Below, in pieces: positions 61,861 through 64,000 of a stretch of 64,000 nt of DNA; positions within the stretch are counted from its first letter, which is position 1; every line of letters starts with the position of its first letter. Below the pieces are notes generated by a model. That model saw only the letters and a list, made by a program, of their open reading frames with translations. It ran no database searches and was not told the DNA's origin. The position numbers and the translations under genes were made by a program. Location: positions 3,043,501 through 3,107,500 of the forward strand of contig NZ_OY762999.1 in assembly GCF_963666665.1 (NCBI RefSeq), given 5' to 3'. The DNA comes from Maridesulfovibrio sp. GTDB lineage: Bacteria > Desulfobacterota > Desulfovibrionia > Desulfovibrionales > Desulfovibrionaceae.

Positions 61861-62106
61861 GATTAATCCGCGCCATGATCCATGCTCCGTATCCAGAATT
61901 ACGAATCTTCCTGACGCTCGTCTTTGGCACTCAAGACATCAGAGACACTTGCGGTAATACTGCCAATATAAAGATATGGGTCAATGTCGTTCAACATGAC
62001 CCATTCCTTAGCTGCTAAATATGGTAGCGTAAACATGCATATCCCTGTTTATCTTTATGATTCCTGTTCAATCATCATTGCATGTGCGATCCGGAATATA
62101 TTAGCT
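61861..62106. other. Intergenic region with hairpin and possible tiny ORF
   Basis: No convincing gene. ATGGGTC...GACCCAT can form a hairpin near 61976-62004. On the minus strand a 32-codon frame (61899-61997, MLNDIDPYLYIGS...) has AAGGAATGGG before its ATG, inside that hairpin; it may be a small protein but support is thin. Confidence 0.3.
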
Positions 62107-62367
62107 TTACATCCCCACACATCTAATCAGTGACCCTCTTTTGTCTCCCTCCGAAACAGGACATGTAGCTATTTCCGGACCGACCCGCCTTTTGGCTCCG
62201 TTTAGGACCATACGCAAACAGAAACGGGAACCATGCCCGCCGGTTCCGGCCATACAATCAAAAATTTCATCTCCGGCACGGTCAATAGCCTCAGAAACAG
62301 TAAAACCCTGCCGTTGCAGACGCTGAGCCTTCTTCCTGAGCAGTTCTTCCAGCAATGCGGTGTTCAT
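62107..62367 (-). CDS. Hypothetical protein
   Basis: An 86-residue protein with a helical, charged N-terminus (ALLEELLRKKAQRLQRQGFT) and a basic C-terminal half. GGGGGTGG precedes the ATG at 62367. No family recognised; moderate coding appearance. Confidence 0.5.
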   Translation of the reverse strand: MNTALLEELLRKKAQRLQRQGFTVSEAIDRAGDEIFDCMAGTGGHGSRFCLRMVLNGAKRRVGPEIATCPVSEGDKRGSLIRCVGM

Positions 62368-62631
62368 GGGCCACCCCCGAAGTCTTAGCAAAACTATTCA
62401 TGCCTGTTGATGCCGGATTTCCGGCACATCCATTCCTGATACAAGTTCTGATGCAATTTCCAATCCTTCGTTGCCGTCCGGCAATAAAGCATATACAATG
62501 AAAAGCAAAACAAGCGGTAATAATTGCGGAAGTCTCTTTTATTATATCAGAACAAAACAACCGAAGCGACATATTTCCACATTTTAATTATAGATCAGTT
62601 ATATTCATGACGGAGCGTTCCATAAACAACT

Positions 62632-64000
62632 ATGAGCATACGAATTAAACTATTTGCATTGCTGCTTACATTCAGCCTTATCCCCCTGCTGGTGCTTTCA
62701 GTTATAAGCCGGCAGGGTATTCAGGAGCTTGGACAGATTCAATCCGACAATCTGCGTACGGACATGATCAAAATCCTGACTGATGAAATGCACCAATCCG
62801 CCAAAGATTCTGCCAAGCTGGTCCAGCAACAGGCCGTATCCCTGGAATTCGCACTGAAAGCCATCGGTGCGGAAGCAGAAGATGTACTCAATGACCCCGT
62901 AGGAGAGCCTCCTAAAGTTTATTTTTCCGATGATTTCACCACCGAAGGACACCAACCAGCCGACTTCGGACCATCTCCCCAATATTTCGTGGTCAGTGAA
63001 GTCGGTCAGAAGATTCCATCCTCAATCAGTCTGGAAGAACCTGTTTTCTTCTACCCGGGAGGTAAGGGTAAGCTAAGAAACGATAAAGACCTTGCCCGCC
63101 TCTGCCTGCTCAAGACAGACTTAAAATCATTTTTCAATCAAGCCGGAACTGCCTTGCACCGGGTATACATCACCCTTAACTCCGGCCTGCACATGGCCTA
63201 CCCCGGTCACGGCAACTATCCCGCCAACTTTGATCCGCGCAAAAGGGCGTGGTTCACCAAGGCAGTGGAACAGGGAGTAATTGTCTGGGATAAAAGTATT
63301 GATGCCAGCACCGGACAGCAGGTTTATACCTTATCCAAGCCCATCCGCAACCGAAATGGAAATATCATCGGTGTTGTTGCCATCGACATCCAACTGGTGG
63401 AACTTTTACGCAAGGAAGACCTGACCTCCCAATGGTCCAGTGCAATTCTGGCATTTGTAGTCGGTCCGGTTAAGACAGACGAAGGAGTTGAACTGCGCAT
63501 CTGGGCCGAATCCGGACATAAAGAGACCAACATATCATGGATGACCGGACTGCCCAACGAAGTCCGCTATCTGCAATCATCAGCAAAAGACTCACTGAAC
63601 GGATTGATCAACTCCATCGCCAAAGGTGAATCCGGAGTCATGCGCATGCCCTACAACGGCATAAAATCCGTCTGGGCTTTCGCACCCTTCCGTGGTGAGG
63701 GCAGCTACGTGCTGATCACTCCGGAACGGGTCATAACCAGAGTACCGGACAGAGCAGCAAATCAGGCCCTTGAATTGAGTAAAAACCTGTACGTGGCTGT
63801 TGGAGCAGCAGCATTAATTACATTGATCACTGTCGGTCTGGTAGCATTCATCGGCAGCCGCAAGGTCATTAAACCACTACTGGTAATGACCAATGCTGCA
63901 GAAAAAATATCCGAAGGCGACCTGTCCGTGCATGTTGATGTCAAAACCGGGGATGAACGGGAAACCCTTGCCAATGCATTCAATCACATGATCCCCAAAT
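62632..64000 (+). CDS. Membrane sensor with Cache and HAMP domains, 3' end cut by window edge
   Basis: The frame runs off the right edge after about 456 residues. An N-terminal transmembrane helix (about 5-22) precedes a Cache-type periplasmic domain (PRKRAWFTKAVEQ, NGNIIGVVAIDIQLVEL), a second helix near 388-408, and a HAMP domain (KPLLVMTNAAEKISEGDLSV...GDERETLANAFNHM). The output domain lies outside the window; such proteins often end in SpoIIE phosphatase, GGDEF or kinase domains. Confidence 0.85.
   Translation, partial: MSIRIKLFALLLTFSLIPLLVLSVISRQGIQELGQIQSDNLRTDMIKILTDEMHQSAKDSAKLVQQQAVSLEFALKAIGAEAEDVLNDPVGEPPKVYFSDDFTTEGHQPADFGPSPQYFVVSEVGQKIPSSISLEEPVFFYPGGKGKLRNDKDLARLCLLKTDLKSFFNQAGTALHRVYITLNSGLHMAYPGHGNYPANFDPRKRAWFTKAVEQGVIVWDKSIDASTGQQVYTLSKPIRNRNGNIIGVVAIDIQLVELLRKEDLTSQWSSAILAFVVGPVKTDEGVELRIWAESGHKETNISWMTGLPNEVRYLQSSAKDSLNGLINSIAKGESGVMRMPYNGIKSVWAFAPFRGEGSYVLITPERVITRVPDRAANQALELSKNLYVAVGAAALITLITVGLVAFIGSRKVIKPLLVMTNAAEKISEGDLSVHVDVKTGDERETLANAFNHMIPK

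Overview
The window looks like chromosome of a marine sulfate-reducing bacterium of the Desulfovibrio group (Desulfovibrionaceae; a Maridesulfovibrio-like species would fit). The main evidence is a 907-residue molybdenum aldehyde oxidoreductase whose iron-sulfur cysteines and catalytic Glu869 fall at the same positions as in the Desulfovibrio gigas enzyme. A tungstate/molybdate regulator of the TunR type, the conserved DVU_1551-1557-type gene block, two iron alcohol dehydrogenases with a sigma-54 promoter, and anaerobic cobalamin (cbi) genes agree with this. The assignment rests on recognised families; no database search was possible.

Layout. (1) 1-10.8 kb is the end of an integrated mobile element abutting a tRNA-Thr(CGT) gene. 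It holds a helicase pair, a decayed IS5-like transposase, MobC-, TrbL/VirB6- and TrbJ/VirB5-like genes, a non-coding block with hairpins and six 21-bp iterons between DnaA-box-like sites, a probable replication operon, and an integrase remnant against the tRNA. No relaxase and no intact integrase are in view. (2) 11-12.8 kb: thiol peroxidase and a lone sugar-type binding protein. (3) 12.9-18.4 kb: TunR-type regulator divergent from a molybdate/tungstate uptake operon with two binding-protein/permease pairs and one ATPase. (4) 19-32 kb: MoeA-like protein, aldehyde oxidoreductase (mop), a large Fe-S flavoprotein-like dicluster protein, then a tightly overlapping operon: redox mini-protein, methyltransferase, C-GCAxxG-C-C protein, radical SAM protein, AMP-dependent CoA ligase, XdhC, an NTP-transferase/HD fusion and a histidine phosphatase. 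(5) 32-39 kb: iron alcohol dehydrogenase, histidine kinase, NtrC-type regulator, two exported thioredoxin-fold proteins, and a second alcohol dehydrogenase behind a very good sigma-54 promoter. (6) 38.8-46 kb: a structured non-coding region, an ATP-grasp protein, small conserved-looking genes, a double methyltransferase and exonuclease III. (7) 46-50 kb: chemoreceptor followed by an IS3-family element. (8) 50-64 kb: small genes, TrmJ-like methyltransferase, TPR protein, cbiA, dinB, cbiD, cbiET, cbiF, diguanylate cyclase, YjbQ, and a sensor running off the end.

How the genes work together. Regions 3 and 4 read as one molybdenum programme: oxyanion uptake under a metal-sensing repressor, metal insertion (MoeA-like), cytidylylation (MocA-like domain) and sulfuration/insertion (XdhC) of the cofactor, the aldehyde oxidoreductase itself, and probable electron-transfer partners. 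The radical SAM, methyltransferase, CoA-ligase and C-GCAxxG-C-C proteins have no settled role and form the most promising uncharacterised system in the window. The best non-coding candidates are the iteron origin at 7.6 kb and the structured RNA region at 38.8-39.1 kb.
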